Shown here piece by piece: positions 5,812-6,113 of a stretch of DNA of 6,113 nucleotides. The notes below the pieces were generated by a model, which was not told the origin of the DNA, searched no databases, and saw only the letters and a list, made by a program, of their open reading frames with translations. Source of the DNA: an uncultured Collinsella sp. GTDB taxonomy: Bacteria; Actinomycetota; Coriobacteriia; Coriobacteriales; Coriobacteriaceae. The stretch spans positions 1 to 6,113 of the forward strand of contig CAADVJ010000203.1 in NCBI GenBank assembly GCA_900752475.1. The letters are read 5' to 3'. Positions within the stretch are counted from its first letter, which is position 1. The number at the start of each line of letters is the position of its first letter. The translations under genes and the position numbers were made by a program.

Positions 5812-6113
5812 ATGGATAAGGCTGAGTTGCGGCGGGCAGTGATTGCTCGGCGCGATGCTCTTGATTTGGACTTGCGGGCGGCGAAGTCTGCCGTTATCTG
5901 TGCGCGGCTTGTTGAGTTGCTGGGCAGCTCGGATCCCGCAGCCCCGCACACCGTTGCAGTCTATGCCGTAATGGGCTCCGAGGCAGACCCTGCCGCGTTT
6001 GCCGCTGCGGCCGCCGCGCGCGGCTGGCGCGTAGCCTATCCGTGCATGTTCTCGGCAATTGATGCCGCAGCTTGTGGCCAGCGCATGTGCATGCGAGCAG
6101 TTGCCGCCCACGA
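5812..6113 (+). CDS. 5-formyltetrahydrofolate cyclo-ligase, N-terminal part (3' end outside window)
   Basis: The frame is open from ATG at 5812 to the window end, giving 100 complete codons of a protein family usually about 180-200 residues long. The enzyme (also called methenyltetrahydrofolate synthetase, MTHFS) uses ATP to convert 5-formyl-THF to 5,10-methenyl-THF, returning the stored folate to one-carbon metabolism in the cytosol. The N-terminus shows the family pattern: K3 with LRR at 6-8 and RRDAL at 13-17 (substrate and phosphate contacts in relatives), the helix AAKSAVICARL (23-33), the strand VAVYAVMGSEADP (48-60) with E57, and GWRVAYP (71-77) matching the usual glycine-strand-proline step. 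The glycine-rich ATP-binding motif near the C-terminus lies beyond the window, so completeness cannot be judged. The first residues use TTG, CGG and GAT codons more than the protease gene does, hinting at lower expression. It is separated from the protease by a terminator and a palindromic repeat, so it should have its own promoter, though none is clear. Confidence 0.88.
   Translation, partial: MDKAELRRAVIARRDALDLDLRAAKSAVICARLVELLGSSDPAAPHTVAVYAVMGSEADPAAFAAAAAARGWRVAYPCMFSAIDAAACGQRMCMRAVAAH

Noticed and set aside
5641..6111. Long minus-strand frames over the cyclo-ligase gene (156 and 116 codons)
   Set aside because: They are antisense to a recognisable cyclo-ligase N-terminus and cross the intergenic hairpins. 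Only the short 5641-5703 frame has its own ribosome binding site.

Overview
The window looks like chromosomal DNA of a high-GC Gram-positive gut bacterium, most likely a member of the Coriobacteriia such as Collinsella. That placement is an inference from strong G/C preference at third codon positions, purine-rich Shine-Dalgarno sites, the gene content and the style of intergenic hairpins. No rRNA or marker gene is present to confirm it.

Layout, left to right. (1) Bases 3-296, + strand: the C-terminal end of an unrecognised protein cut by the window edge. (2) Bases 397-1863, - strand: a complete 488-residue AlbA_2 (Schlafen-like) / GHKL-ATPase / winged-helix protein of the family often labelled 'RecG-like' or 'ATP-binding protein'. 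It converges on gene 1 across a 100-base gap. (3) Bases 1864-2390: a 527-base divergent intergenic region. Its left part is AT-rich and holds two 64-base direct repeats (59/64 identical) full of TTATCTCTC half-sites. Its right part holds three direct and one inverted copy of an 18-base motif, followed by a plausible promoter for the next gene. (4) Bases 2391-5429, + strand: a 1012-residue M16C zinc metallopeptidase (presequence protease / insulinase family) with an intact active site, followed by a strong Rho-independent terminator. (5) Bases 5430-5811: a 382-base gap with that terminator, a 160-base nested palindromic element (27-base perfect terminal inverted repeats), a possible 20-codon minus-strand ORF, and a leader hairpin. 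(6) Bases 5812-6113, + strand: the N-terminal half of 5-formyltetrahydrofolate cyclo-ligase, cut by the window edge.

The genes do not form an obvious pathway. The protease recycles peptides and the cyclo-ligase belongs to folate one-carbon metabolism; the terminator and palindromic element separate them, so they are probably transcribed independently. The AlbA_2/GHKL/wHTH protein resembles a stand-alone regulator, and the repeat array just upstream of its start is a natural candidate for its own operator. The most notable material is non-coding: the duplicated half-site array and the nested palindrome. No CRISPR array, tRNA, rRNA, transposase or recognisable complete defence system was found.
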